Of a DNA stretch of 5,007 nt, positions 4,968-5,007 are shown piece after piece; within the stretch, counting starts at the first letter, position 1, and every line of letters starts with the position of its first letter. Source of the DNA: Nitrospinota bacterium (GTDB lineage Bacteria > 2-12-FULL-45-22 > JACOWJ01). The notes beneath the pieces are model-generated. The model saw only the letters and a program-made list of their open reading frames with translations, was not told the origin of the DNA and ran no database searches. The DNA lies in NCBI GenBank assembly GCA_016176845.1, contig JACOWJ010000056.1, positions 1 to 5,007 on the forward strand, read 5' to 3'. The position numbers and the translations under genes are program-made.

Positions 4968-5007
4968 CCTCCCTCCTTTCTATTATGATAGGGTTAGCGG
5001 TACTTCG
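4968..5007 (-). promoter_or_regulatory. Possible -10 element and orphan purine-rich Shine-Dalgarno-like tract
   Basis: On the minus strand CATAAT (4987-4982) matches five of six bases of a sigma-70 -10 box; I see no good -35 hexamer before the window edge. Downstream, AAAGGAGGGAGG (4979-4968) looks like a strong ribosome binding site, yet no ATG, GTG or TTG lies at normal distance: the first candidate is a GTG 17 bases further on. This fits a transcribed leader for the 412-aa gene but is weak evidence. Confidence 0.2.

Overview
The window is GC-rich and all its genes lie on the minus strand, so transcription runs from high to low coordinates. It holds three consecutive members of the 2-hydroxyacyl-CoA dehydratase / benzoyl-CoA reductase (2-HAD) superfamily at 4904-3666, 3559-2444 and 2099-819. 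They are followed by the N-terminal four fifths or so of a TauE/SafE-type membrane exporter at 714-1, which runs off the left edge. The 2-HAD family is oxygen-sensitive iron-sulfur chemistry, so the source is most likely an anaerobe. The sequence does not settle the phylum; no rRNA, tRNA or other marker is present.

The three 2-HAD proteins are not equivalent. The first (412 aa) and last (426 aa) are collinear paralogs of the larger subunit type (HgdA/BcrB/BzdO-like), each with the expected cluster cysteines. The middle one (371 aa) is of the shorter subunit type (HgdB/BcrC/BzdN-like). Beyond the usual three cluster cysteines it has additional cysteines at positions that, from memory, match the six-cysteine pattern of the double-cubane cluster proteins (DCCP/YjiM group). 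The ATP-dependent activator (BcrA/BcrD or HgdC type) and the ferredoxin such enzymes need are not in the window. The substrate cannot be named: aryl-CoA reduction, 2-hydroxyacyl-CoA dehydration and DCCP-like small-molecule reduction all remain open.

The gaps between genes are unusually structured. The 344-bp gap at 2100-2443 and the 106-bp gap at 3560-3665 carry short arrays with a strict 7-nt period but unrelated unit sequences (AATTGAA/AATTTCC and AGTCCCT types). In the larger gap the arrays alternate in orientation and three of the four abut small GC-rich triloop palindromes. A 19-bp perfect stem-loop separates the last 2-HAD gene from the exporter gene. A 16-bp interrupted hairpin with U-tracts on both strands sits immediately upstream of the first 2-HAD gene, where it could act as an attenuator or operator.
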